Shown one piece after another: positions 9,949 to 18,091 of a stretch of 64,000 nt of DNA (the first letter of the stretch is position 1; each line of letters opens with the position of its first letter). The notes under the pieces are model-generated. The model was not told the origin of the DNA. It ran no database searches and saw only the letters and a program-made list of their open reading frames with translations. The stretch is from Colwellia sp. MB3u-41 (GTDB lineage: Bacteria; Pseudomonadota; Gammaproteobacteria; Enterobacterales; Alteromonadaceae): positions 310,001 to 374,000 of the forward strand of contig NZ_JACGUT010000047.1 of assembly GCF_014076845.1 (NCBI RefSeq), given 5' to 3'. Made by a program: the position numbers and the translations under genes.

Positions 9949-12405
9949 TTATTCGTAGCGAAGTGCCAGCATGGGATCCACTCGACTGGTCTTTCTCGCA
10001 GGAAAATATATCGCCAAACAAGAGAGACTCAACATGAATAATGGTACCAGTATAAATACCAGGGGATCTCGCGGGCCAACACCCGACAACATTGGACTTA
10101 ACAATTCGCCAGCAACAAACGATAGTCCTAATCCTAAGACGCAACCAATGATGATCAGTTTTAGGCCAGAAGACATTAGCATAAAGACCAACGCTCGGGG
10201 TTGGGCGCCCAACGACAACCTAACGCCTATTTCGTGCTGACGTAATTTAACGCTATAAGAAACCACACCATAAGTACCAATAGTAGCGAGTAACAGTGCC
10301 AGTAAACCTAGACCACTGGTAGCAATTGCCAGCGCACGTAACGAGAACAACGAGCGAGAGACGGTATCTGTCATTGTTTCTATCATATTTAGTGCGATAT
10401 CAGGGTTAAGCTCAGCAATTTTAGCTTTTACGTTATCGATCAGTAACGCTGGGTCTTGCTCGGTACGAACCACATAAACCAAACCATGGTCAAAGCGTTG
10501 CCCTAGCGGAATATACATATAAGGCTCATCCATACTGCCAATGCTACTATTAGCAATATTTTCAGCAATGGCTATGATTTCAAAAGCATCGTCACTGCTC
10601 GGTACAGAAAGATATTTACCCATGGCATCTGTTCCAACAAATAACGTCTTGGCCATTGCCTGATTAATGATCACCTTAGGCGATAAGTAACTTTGATCAT
10701 CAAGGGTAAATTCACGTCCTCGCAGAAGTTTTGCGCCAATAGTCGCAAAATAGCCAGGGGTAATAATCGAATAAAAGGTTCTAGTCTCCTCTCCGGCTTC
10801 CATAGCCTCATTAAAAGATGAAACTAACGTTGCGGTTTTGTCGCCGCTCATTGGCGGGGTCCGCGAGATAACCACCGACTCAACGCCAGCAAGGCTTGCT
10901 AACTCATGATTTAACCGCTGAGAGTACGCTGTTTTTTCATCATCTAGGTAGCCATACAAAGACAAGTCGGTCTTAAATGTCAACAGATTAGTGGCATCAA
11001 AACCTGGATTAATATTGACAGAATTGTGCAGTCCTTTAATGGTTAAACCCGCAATAACCAAGAGAAAAACACTGAGCGAAAATTGAGTGATCAAAAAGAA
11101 ACTACGTAACTTTGAACTTTGTACCTGCGTACCGCCAGCCTGAGGCTGCTCTTTAAGCGCGCTGAACAAGTCAGTTTTAGTTGCCTGCAGTGCGGGCACT
11201 AAACCAAATAACAGGCTAGATAAAAAAGCGGCGCCTAAGGTATAAAGCAACATGTTGGCATCAAGACTTGGATCTAAACTGAGCTGAAAGGGAATTTCTG
11301 CTGGCAAACTTTGTTTAAATACCACCACAGCCCAAAGCGAAAAGATAAAGCCAACCACACTCGCGACCAATGCCAGCATTAAATTTTCAATCATCAACTG
11401 ACGTACAACCCGGTAACGTGGCGCACCTAGCGCAAGCCTTACCGATATTTCCTGACGCCTTTCTGTAGCGCGCGATAACAATAACGCAGCCACACTTGAA
11501 CAAGCCACCAGTAAGATTAACCCCACAACCAATGAGGCACCGAAGACCACCATAGAACGAGCCGTTTCAGGTATAAACGGAATGTTCGAATAAGGCACTG
11601 CTCTATGCGTGTTGCCTTCGTTAGTTTCTGGATATTGTGCCTGAAGTTTACTATCGATAGTGGCCATTTCCTGATTAACCGACTCCAATGTGGCGTTTTT
11701 CGCTAAACGCGCAACCGGTATGATCCAGTTATCATTACGTGATATTAAGCGAGCAGGTGAATCGGGATCAATAATATTCATCATCACCATCGGCAACCAC
11801 ATTTTTGAGCCAAAAGCGCCAAGCGCACCGGTAAAATCTGCTGGCATCACACCAATAATGGTCATGTCACTGCCATTTAATTTTATCTTGCGGCCAACAA
11901 CGCTTTTATCTTCAGCAAATCGTTGTTGCCAGAAGCTATATGACAAAACAACAACCGGCATAGAACCCGGCGCTTGGCTGGTCTGGCGGTGAAATGTTTC
12001 GCCATACAAGGGTTGAACACCTAAAAGATCAAAAAAGTTCGATGTTGCCATCTCAACAGGTAACATTTCAGGGCCTTCGGGCATTGAGACACTTGCACTT
12101 TGATAGCTGAAGCCCAAAATGCCCTCAAGCTGAGACACTTGATCGTTAAAATCAACTAAATCAGGGTAAGTAAATGTAGGAAGCCCCTCTTTTCCTGGGC
12201 GGTACTTATGAATTGAAACCAACTGTTCGGGTGCCATAACGGCAGGTTCATTTAACAACAAGCTGTTGAACATGCTAAATAGTGTGGTGTTAGGCCCTAT
12301 GCCCAGCGCAATACAAAAAATGATCGCTAGGCTGAGCTTAAAACGCCTTGTTATTTGAACAAAGCCGTATTGAATGTCTTGCCATAAAGAGTCAATCATC
12401 ATCAT
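9949..12405 (-). CDS. MacB/FtsX-type ABC transporter permease (ADOP-like)
   Basis: An 818-residue inner-membrane protein with two FtsX-type permease units. Each unit has an N-terminal membrane helix, a periplasmic MacB-like core domain and a C-terminal trio of helices. Residues 20-37 form the first helix; the first FtsX block (VFGASLVVGLILLVACSSVA, then ERRQEISVRLALGAPRYRVV) falls around 285-410 and the second (YGVVSYSVKLRQHEIGVRLSLGAQ) around 700-815. The duplicated RRQEI/RQHEIGVRLSLGA motif is diagnostic. Such transporters export peptides, antibiotics or lipoprotein-like substrates by mechanotransmission. The ATPase gene ends 4 bases before it, so the two are one transporter. The substrate is unknown. 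Confidence 0.88.
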   Translation of the reverse strand: MMMIDSLWQDIQYGFVQITRRFKLSLAIIFCIALGIGPNTTLFSMFNSLLLNEPAVMAPEQLVSIHKYRPGKEGLPTFTYPDLVDFNDQVSQLEGILGFSYQSASVSMPEGPEMLPVEMATSNFFDLLGVQPLYGETFHRQTSQAPGSMPVVVLSYSFWQQRFAEDKSVVGRKIKLNGSDMTIIGVMPADFTGALGAFGSKMWLPMVMMNIIDPDSPARLISRNDNWIIPVARLAKNATLESVNQEMATIDSKLQAQYPETNEGNTHRAVPYSNIPFIPETARSMVVFGASLVVGLILLVACSSVAALLLSRATERRQEISVRLALGAPRYRVVRQLMIENLMLALVASVVGFIFSLWAVVVFKQSLPAEIPFQLSLDPSLDANMLLYTLGAAFLSSLLFGLVPALQATKTDLFSALKEQPQAGGTQVQSSKLRSFFLITQFSLSVFLLVIAGLTIKGLHNSVNINPGFDATNLLTFKTDLSLYGYLDDEKTAYSQRLNHELASLAGVESVVISRTPPMSGDKTATLVSSFNEAMEAGEETRTFYSIITPGYFATIGAKLLRGREFTLDDQSYLSPKVIINQAMAKTLFVGTDAMGKYLSVPSSDDAFEIIAIAENIANSSIGSMDEPYMYIPLGQRFDHGLVYVVRTEQDPALLIDNVKAKIAELNPDIALNMIETMTDTVSRSLFSLRALAIATSGLGLLALLLATIGTYGVVSYSVKLRQHEIGVRLSLGAQPRALVFMLMSSGLKLIIIGCVLGLGLSFVAGELLSPMLSGVGPRDPLVFILVPLFMLSLSCLAIYFPARKTSRVDPMLALRYE

Positions 12406-12409
12406 CTCC

Positions 12410-13147
12410 TTATGCGCTTTTTTTGTTTAGACGAACGCTACTATCAGTAATATTTTCACTGATTATTTTTCCATCGAGTAAATTGATCTGACGCTCAGCA
12501 TAATTATTATATCGGGGGTCGTGGGTCACCAAACAAATAGTCGCACCTTCACCATGCAGTTTGTCGAGCAAAGACATAATCGCATTACCCTGCTCTGAAT
12601 CTAGATTTCCAGTAGGCTCATCAGCAAGAATAATCGCCGGATCAGTCACTAATGCTCTAGCAACAGCGGTGCGCTGCTGTTGACCACCAGAGAGCTGCGT
12701 GGGAAAGTGTGCCATTCGCTCAGACATACCCACTCGAGCCAATACCGCTTCAACCCGTTCTTTACGCTCTTTGGCAGGTACACTTTGATAGACCAAAGGC
12801 AACTCGACATTTTTAAAAACGTTAAGATCGCCAATAAGATTAAAGTTTTGAAAGATGAAACCTATTTCACGGTTACGAATTGCCGAACGTTGATTGAGGT
12901 TTAGCGAGGAAACATCTGCACCGTTAAGCTGGTAACTTCCCTGACTCGCACCATCGAGCAGGCCGATCAAAGATAATAATGTTGATTTACCGCAACCTGA
13001 CGGGCCACAAATCGCCGTATATTCACCTGGATATATTTCAAGATTAATACCACTAAGAGCAAGAGTTTCAACACCATTACCGCTGAAGTGCTTTTGAATA
13101 TTTTGCATATTAATCACTGGAGACAGCTGCTGCTTTTTATTTTTCAT
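12410..13147 (-). CDS. ABC exporter ATP-binding protein, MacB/LolD family
   Basis: A 245-residue ATPase. Walker A GPSGCGKST (about 54-62), the LolD/MacB-typical FQNFNLI Q-loop, signature LSGGQQQRTAVARAL, Walker B ILADEPTGNLD and H-loop VTHDPR are all present. It pairs with the FtsX-type permease encoded 4 bases downstream. A GGAA ribosome site precedes ATG 13147, and a sigma-54-type promoter sits 37 bases upstream of that ATG (see 13183-13199), so transcription of the transporter and probably of the Tricorn gene begins here. Confidence 0.9.
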   Translation of the reverse strand: MKNKKQQLSPVINMQNIQKHFSGNGVETLALSGINLEIYPGEYTAICGPSGCGKSTLLSLIGLLDGASQGSYQLNGADVSSLNLNQRSAIRNREIGFIFQNFNLIGDLNVFKNVELPLVYQSVPAKERKERVEAVLARVGMSERMAHFPTQLSGGQQQRTAVARALVTDPAIILADEPTGNLDSEQGNAIMSLLDKLHGEGATICLVTHDPRYNNYAERQINLLDGKIISENITDSSVRLNKKSA

Positions 13148-13182
13148 GTTATTTATTCCTTGGTTAACTATGACTATAAGAC

Positions 13183-13199
13183 AGCAGAGACCATGCCAA
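13183..13199 (-). promoter_or_regulatory. Sigma-54 (-24/-12) promoter of the exporter operon
   Basis: Minus-strand TTGGCATGGTCTCTGCT reads as the -24/-12 consensus TGGCAc-N5-TTGCa, with GG and GC exactly 10 bases apart. The -12 GC lies 37 bases before the ATG of the ABC ATPase, giving a leader of about 25 bases. The gene pair directly upstream encodes an NtrC-class activator and its kinase, which is the expected partner. Confidence 0.75.
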
Positions 13200-13262
13200 G
13201 TGATACTAATTCAATTTATTCAAACACTTAGATTAATTAGACGGTGTAAGATTTGTGATTAA

Positions 13263-13278
13263 TGTCCGTAATGAGACA
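13263..13278. promoter_or_regulatory. Promoter-proximal TGTC-N8-GACA palindrome, candidate activator site
   Basis: Plus-strand TGTCCGTAATGAGACA forms an imperfect dyad with the same ends as the neighbouring perfect palindrome. Its centre lies about 22 bases from that site, about two helix turns, as expected for two activator dimers bound side by side. It is some 65 to 80 bases upstream of the sigma-54 promoter. Confidence 0.55.
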
Positions 13279-13284
13279 GAGTAC

Positions 13285-13301
13285 TGTCCCGATACGGGAC
13301 A
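13285..13301. promoter_or_regulatory. Perfect palindrome TGTCCCG-ATA-CGGGACA, candidate enhancer site
   Basis: TGTCCCGATACGGGACA is a 7-bp perfect inverted repeat around a 3-base spacer, ending 2 bases from the stop of the histidine kinase gene. It lies 86 to 118 bases upstream of the sigma-54 promoter, the normal place for an enhancer bound by an NtrC-class regulator. Binding by the response regulator encoded at 14686-16056 is inferred. Confidence 0.62.
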
Positions 13302-13303
13302 CT

Positions 13304-14689
13304 TTAATGATGAGCACTTAATGGCAGTGGTAATTGTATTCTGGCAATACACCCTTGACCATACGCTTTATTCATCAAGTTAAAATGACCGCCATGGACT
13401 TCAATTATGCCGCGGCAAACTAATAAACCAATACCTGACCCCTTAGCTTTGGTGGTAAAAAATGGCACAAACAAATTATCTTCATTGGCAACACCCTCTC
13501 CAAAGTCGGTAATATCTAACGTTAACCAAGTGTGATTATTACCTGGCCGAGTAAGCACTTGCCAACTAATTATTGGTGGTTGTGCATTGGTGCTCGCCTC
13601 AATCGCATTATTGATAATATTGACCAAAGCTTGGCTTAATAATTCACGGTCGCCATAAAGCTCTAACGGTTCACCTGAAAAAATTTGCACTGGAAGGCGT
13701 AACTCTTGCTTCACTATTTCAGCAAGCCAAGGCTGTAAATCAAAATAATGAGGCACAGGTGTAGGTAACTGATTGAGGTTCTTATAAGATTGCATCATAT
13801 AATTGAGTGCCGTTGTCTGACGTTCGATAACAGCCAACCCTTCAATACAATCTTGTTCCCAACCTTCATGACGTTCTGTTTGTCTGAGCGTCCAGCCTAA
13901 TGTCTGACTATAAGATTTTATCGGCGCGAGAGCATTACTTATTTCATGACGCAATACAGCGACTAACCTTTGCCAAGCTTCTAGCTCTTTTTCTCTTAAT
14001 GGTGCGGTAAGGTCTGACATAATTACCAATTCTCTTGGTGCACCAAACTCTCTATATTGTGCTTTTTTAATCAACCAATTACTGGCACTACCTGCAAGAT
14101 TTAAGCGCAACACCTTGTTATCTGCACTAGCCAAGCAAGCAGCCAACCCCAACATTTGCGCACTTTTTTCTAATACCTCTTTGCGTGATCGGTTAAGCAG
14201 TAACAAACCTCGTTCATTGACCATACAAAGATTGCCGTGGGGATCAAAAGCAAAAAGCGCTACATCAACTTTTTCAACCACCCTTGCAAACAAGGCACCC
14301 GTTTCGGCAGCTCCGGTGCGTTCAGCATGTAATAAATCCCTGAGTCGATTAACTGAACGCACGACTTCATCAAGTATTTGACCACGCTCACAAAGCCCAA
14401 GTCGAATAGAATAGTCCGACTCTGCTAGAGACATCAATGCATTTGAGATACTTCGCAAGGCAAACAATATTCGCCTTTGTAAATAGACCAATGACCAAAT
14501 AAACGAGCCAACGACCATAAATAGCAATGTCCAAAAAAGGTGTTCTGGCAATTCAGCCATAGAAAGTAAAATTAAACTGACAAAGCAAAGTGGTAATATC
14601 GCAATTAAGGAAGCGATAAGTACCCAAAGTTCGGGTTTATGTTCTGATTTACGTTCGCCTTTGGTTTTAGACTTATTTGGTGAACTCAT
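13304..14689 (-). CDS. NtrY-like membrane sensor histidine kinase with PAS domain
   Basis: A 461-residue sensor kinase. Two membrane helices lie at about 22-45 and 50-68, then a HAMP-like linker, a PAS domain around 125-215 (ALFAFDPHGNLCMVNERG), the phospho-acceptor helix VLRHEISNALAPIKSYSQTL (His near 244), and the ATPase domain with NIINNAIEA, DFGEGV and GSGIGLLVCRGIIE. The periplasmic part is very short, so the signal may be sensed in the membrane. It overlaps the upstream response regulator gene by 4 bases (ATGA), so both come from one message. It most likely phosphorylates that regulator. Confidence 0.9.
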   Translation of the reverse strand: MSSPNKSKTKGERKSEHKPELWVLIASLIAILPLCFVSLILLSMAELPEHLFWTLLFMVVGSFIWSLVYLQRRILFALRSISNALMSLAESDYSIRLGLCERGQILDEVVRSVNRLRDLLHAERTGAAETGALFARVVEKVDVALFAFDPHGNLCMVNERGLLLLNRSRKEVLEKSAQMLGLAACLASADNKVLRLNLAGSASNWLIKKAQYREFGAPRELVIMSDLTAPLREKELEAWQRLVAVLRHEISNALAPIKSYSQTLGWTLRQTERHEGWEQDCIEGLAVIERQTTALNYMMQSYKNLNQLPTPVPHYFDLQPWLAEIVKQELRLPVQIFSGEPLELYGDRELLSQALVNIINNAIEASTNAQPPIISWQVLTRPGNNHTWLTLDITDFGEGVANEDNLFVPFFTTKAKGSGIGLLVCRGIIEVHGGHFNLMNKAYGQGCIARIQLPLPLSAHH

Positions 14690-16056
14690 CGATTCACTTC
14701 CAGTCCATATTTCTCAATACGTCGATATAATGAACTTCGGGCGATACCAAGTTTTTCGGCGGTTTTTTTCATATTGCCATGATATTGATTTATTGCCTTT
14801 TCAATCAGCAGTTGCTCGACTTGTTCTAGAGTCATGTTCTCATAATCATCAATCGCACTGCTCGATTTAGCAGTTAAACCCAGTTCTTTGGAGGTAATTT
14901 GTAAACCTTGAGCCATTAATACCGCCCGTTGTATACAATGATCCATTTCTCTGACGTTACCTGGCCAAGGATATACACGCATTAATTCAAGACAATCACG
15001 CGAAAAGGTTAACGCTGCTCGATTATATTTTTGACTATAGGTTTGCAGAAAATTATCCGCCAGCGCTTGAATATCTTCCTCACGCTCACGCAGTGGTGGC
15101 AGTTTTATCTCTATGGTATTAAGACGAAACAACAAGTCTTCGCGAAACTGTCCCGAGCCACATAAATCACTTAGCACGGCATTAGTCGCTGAAATTAATC
15201 TAGCATTAGTGTGCTCAGTTAACGATGAACCCACAGCTTCATATTCACCCGTTTCAATTACCCGAAGGAGCTTGGCTTGCATACCCATAGATAAATTGCC
15301 AATTTCATCAAGAAAAATCGTTCCATTATTGGCCAATTTAAAGCGACCGTCGCGATTAGACTTTGCATCGGTAAAAGCGCCTCTGACATGGCCAAAAAGC
15401 TCACTCTCAAATAAGTTATCAGGAATTGCGCCGATATTAACACTGACCATTGTATTATTAGAAAAGTCAGACTGGTCATGAATCAATCGAGCGATAACGC
15501 CTTTGCCCGTTCCATGTTCGCCAGTGATCATTACATTAGTATCAGTTTTTGAAATACGCGCGATCAAATTAAGCACAGGTTGCATGGTTTTTGAGGTAGC
15601 AACAAAGTCTATTTTATCTGCGCCGGATAGACGTTTGTTTTCAGTTTTAAGATTATCTACCTGATCAAGGGCATGACCCAGAGCAACCTGATTTTGCAAA
15701 ATAGCCAGTAAACGTTCGTTATCCCATGGTTTTTCGATGAAATCTCGTGCCCCTTTGCGCATTGCATCAAGGGCAATGTCCATATTGGCAAAAGCGGTCA
15801 TAACAACGACCGGTAAATGTGGCGCTATATCTTGTATTTCAGACAACAGGCTCAAGCCTTCCTGACCTGAAGTGGTATCTCTCGAATAATTAAGATCGAG
15901 TAACACGGCATCAAATGCTTTGCACTGCACTAAACGTATAACATCAGCAGGTGTTTGAGCTGAACTCGTCGTAAAACCTCTGCTACGTAACAACGCTTCA
16001 AGCGCCATGATCACATCACGCTTATCATCAGCGATTAGAATTAAACCCTTTGACAT
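14686..16056 (-). CDS. NtrC-class sigma-54-dependent response regulator
   Basis: A 456-residue activator. The receiver domain (about 5-120) has the acceptor aspartate in AVLLDLNYSRD and the conserved lysine in FIEKPWD. The AAA+ domain (about 150-380) shows Walker A GEHGTGKG, the sigma-54 contact loop GAFTDA (a variant of GAFTGA seen in other members), Walker B GTIFLDEIG and the arginine-finger region. A Fis-type helix-turn-helix closes the protein (KKTAEKLGIARSSLYRRIEKYG). It probably activates the -24/-12 promoter at 13183-13199 through the palindromes at 13263-13301. ATG 16056 begins MSKGLILIADDKRD, a typical receiver start. Confidence 0.92.
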   Translation of the reverse strand: MSKGLILIADDKRDVIMALEALLRSRGFTTSSAQTPADVIRLVQCKAFDAVLLDLNYSRDTTSGQEGLSLLSEIQDIAPHLPVVVMTAFANMDIALDAMRKGARDFIEKPWDNERLLAILQNQVALGHALDQVDNLKTENKRLSGADKIDFVATSKTMQPVLNLIARISKTDTNVMITGEHGTGKGVIARLIHDQSDFSNNTMVSVNIGAIPDNLFESELFGHVRGAFTDAKSNRDGRFKLANNGTIFLDEIGNLSMGMQAKLLRVIETGEYEAVGSSLTEHTNARLISATNAVLSDLCGSGQFREDLLFRLNTIEIKLPPLREREEDIQALADNFLQTYSQKYNRAALTFSRDCLELMRVYPWPGNVREMDHCIQRAVLMAQGLQITSKELGLTAKSSSAIDDYENMTLEQVEQLLIEKAINQYHGNMKKTAEKLGIARSSLYRRIEKYGLEVNR

Positions 16057-16085
16057 ATATTACTTTTATTTTAATATTTTCTTAA

Positions 16086-16113
16086 ATCATATAGATTTTG
16101 TAGCAAGTGTAAA
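16086..16113 (-). promoter_or_regulatory. Possible sigma-70 promoter of the two-component operon
   Basis: Minus-strand TTTACA (16113-16108), a 16-base spacer, then TATGAT (16091-16086), about 30 bases before the ATG at 16056. The fit is reasonable but AT-rich DNA gives such matches easily. Confidence 0.35.
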
Positions 16114-16520
16114 CCAATAGGCGAAGCTAACTTCAATGGTAGTGACCATAAATAACGTTACTATGTGATTAAAAACTTAGAGTAACTAAGTTAAGTGATC
16201 AAAAAATGATCAGTAAGCGAGTTCATGCTATAAAAAACAATTTGTTTTCGTTTTATAATTTATTGATATTGTGTAATATTAAGAAAAATTTAATTTTATG
16301 GAAGAAATTTAAGGGTCGTCCCATAATAAGCGGTGAGACATTTAGCGCTATTAAAAACGTTAAACAGCCCTGCCCCTTTATTAGCGCTTTAGAATATTCC
16401 CTTTGATTTAATTTAAAAACACCACTAACACCACCAAGCCAAGTTTTTCATGGGGAGGTAATGTGTAAAATAGTATTATAAGAATTACCTCTATATTTAA
16501 TATTAAATTTGGAATGTAAA
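16114..16520. other. Divergent intergenic region
   Basis: About 400 bases between the response regulator gene and the DUF4920 gene. A run of 66 codons at 16206-16406 has no ribosome site and an unconvincing composition; I leave it out. No clear operator is visible. Confidence 0.35.
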
Positions 16521-16991
16521 ATGAAAATTATAAATAAAATATCGTTATTGTTCATGACGTTAATAATGTCTACGTCAGTATTTTCTGAAGAAATTTTATT
16601 TGGCAAAGCCGTCAATGAAGAGGCAAAAGTCAGTATTTCTACATTACTTGCAAGCCCAACTGAATTTTTAGATAAAGAAGTGACTATTTCAGGCACTATT
16701 GTTGGTGTTTGTAGTAGTCGTGGATGTTGGGTGGATATAGCCTCAGATGCAAAGTTCGAAAAATTACGTATTAAAGTACGTGATGGCGATATGGTTTTTC
16801 CCATTCACTCGAAAGGCCGTCAGGCATTGGCAACCGGCACGCTTCAGGCGATTGAATTAAGTTTAGAAGAAACAAAAAAGTACAAAGTAAATTTAGCTAA
16901 ACGTCGTGGCGACACAATAGATACCGAAAATATAACGGTGGCAATGTCAATTTATCAACTTTCACCAATTGGGGTAAAAATTCTTGATTAA
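16521..16991 (+). CDS. DUF4920-type secreted protein
   Basis: An exported protein of about 156 residues. Residues 1-22 form a signal peptide (hydrophobic ISLLFMTLIMSTSVFS, cut before EE). The body holds VTISGTIVGVCSSRGCWVDIAS, with two cysteines in a VCSSRGCW arrangement that is a hallmark of DUF4920 proteins; a metal or redox role is possible but unproven. ATG 16521 is preferred over the in-frame TTG at 16509 because GGAA lies 6 bases in front and the signal peptide then starts correctly. The stop overlaps the next gene by 8 bases, so the two are translated together. Confidence 0.8.
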   Translation: MKIINKISLLFMTLIMSTSVFSEEILFGKAVNEEAKVSISTLLASPTEFLDKEVTISGTIVGVCSSRGCWVDIASDAKFEKLRIKVRDGDMVFPIHSKGRQALATGTLQAIELSLEETKKYKVNLAKRRGDTIDTENITVAMSIYQLSPIGVKILD

Positions 16992-17550
16992 AGTAGGTTC
17001 AATTGACTGGTTTAAACTCAATAGCACCTTACACCGAGATATTGGTTATCTTTGTATCGGCTTTACCATTGTTTTCGCTATCTCTGGCATCGCTTTAAAC
17101 CATGTAGGAGATTGGGATCCAAATTATATTGTTGAGCGCACTGAAAAAGTATTTCTTGCTAAGAGTGACTTACCAGACAAACAATTAAACGTTGAGCTAT
17201 TAATGTTATTTCCAAACAGTGAGCCGATTAAGGCAACTTATTGGGAATCAGTTACACAATACAAATTGTTTTTTAAAAATGGTGGTGCAATAACGGTCAA
17301 TTTTGCTAAAGAAACTGCCGTTTACGAATATTTTCAGGAACGTGTTATTTTTAAACAATTTAATACTTTACATCTCAATGAAGCAAAAAAGGGTTGGATT
17401 GTTTTTTCTGATATTTATGCGGGTTTACTGCTATTCTTGGCTTTGTCGGCACTTTTTATGGTGAAGGGAAAATATAGTGCTTGGCGTTTAAAGCGTGGCT
17501 GGTTAATTATTGTGGGAGGTAGCATTCCACTGATTTATATATTCTGGTAA
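16984..17550 (+). CDS. PepSY-associated membrane protein
   Basis: A protein of 188 residues with a membrane helix at about 19-40 (IGYLCIGFTIVFAISGIALN), a periplasmic PepSY-like segment (about 45-125) and two C-terminal helices (about 137-157 and 168-187). The LHRDIGYLCIG...SGIALNH start and the LHLNEAKKGWIVFSDIYAGLLLFLALSALFM ending are typical of PepSY-associated TM proteins, often linked to iron or metal reductases. It starts with TTG inside the end of the DUF4920 gene; no ATG is available near the conserved start. Function with the DUF4920 protein is inferred from the overlap. Confidence 0.78.
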   Translation: MIKVGSIDWFKLNSTLHRDIGYLCIGFTIVFAISGIALNHVGDWDPNYIVERTEKVFLAKSDLPDKQLNVELLMLFPNSEPIKATYWESVTQYKLFFKNGGAITVNFAKETAVYEYFQERVIFKQFNTLHLNEAKKGWIVFSDIYAGLLLFLALSALFMVKGKYSAWRLKRGWLIIVGGSIPLIYIFW

Positions 17551-17613
17551 TAAAAATAGTTTGTGATTAATTTACAATAATAGGCTTAAGATCACTATCA
17601 ATAAAAAACCGAA

Positions 17614-17644
17614 GGTGATTTTAATAAAATGAGTAAAAATCACC
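17614..17644. terminator. Hairpin between convergent genes, possible terminator
   Basis: GGTGATTTT at 17614 and AAAATCACC ending at 17644 pair over 9 bases. The hairpin separates the plus-strand PepSY gene from the minus-strand small gene at 17649-17807. T tracts are weak on both sides, so termination is uncertain. Confidence 0.35.
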
Positions 17645-17648
17645 CGTA

Positions 17649-17807
17649 TTATGTGCGAGCTCTGTCAAGTTCAAATGCTCTGTTGAGTGCTTTCTCGCTT
17701 AGTTTTCTTAGTAAATTTTTATTAAATTGGATGGATTGATCAGCAACCGCATTATTAATATATTTTGAGGTTAATTTGATTGAATTTACGTCTAATTTAG
17801 TTTCCAT
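17649..17807 (-). CDS. Small unknown protein, 52 residues
   Basis: ATG 17807 opens 52 codons to TAA at 17649-17651. The protein begins METKLDVNSIKLTSKYINN and ends AFELDRART; it is charged and probably helical, without signal peptide, membrane segment or cysteine. An AGG ribosome site lies 7 bases ahead of the ATG. Codon use and composition look genuine, but I do not recognise a family and no function can be given. Confidence 0.5.
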   Translation of the reverse strand: METKLDVNSIKLTSKYINNAVADQSIQFNKNLLRKLSEKALNRAFELDRART

Positions 17808-18091
17808 TTGAATACCTAATTAATTACTACTGACTATTGTATCGGCAGGTTTTCAATTTTATTAACTTTATAATGTTAAAAAAGTGAATGAATTACCCTC
17901 TATAGGTAAAGTTAGTAACTCTACTCAAACTTAAAACAGCACCTTTGGGGGTTAAAATACCTAAATATTTATATGCTAGAAAATATCCCCTATCAGCTGT
18001 TCAATGATAAAGAACTTGGCCAAACGACTATATTTTTACTCCAAAAACTCGAGTGCTAGCTAAAGTAAACGTAATGCTTCATCCTGCCCTG

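Noticed and set aside
16098-16115. Sigma-54 promoter before the two-component operon
   Set aside because: TTGG and TGCT are present but GG and GC are 9 bases apart instead of 10, so a sigma-70 type is likelier.
16206-16406. Open frame of 66 codons upstream of the DUF4920 gene
   Set aside because: Very AT-rich composition (I, N, L, K), no ribosome site and no recognisable protein pattern.
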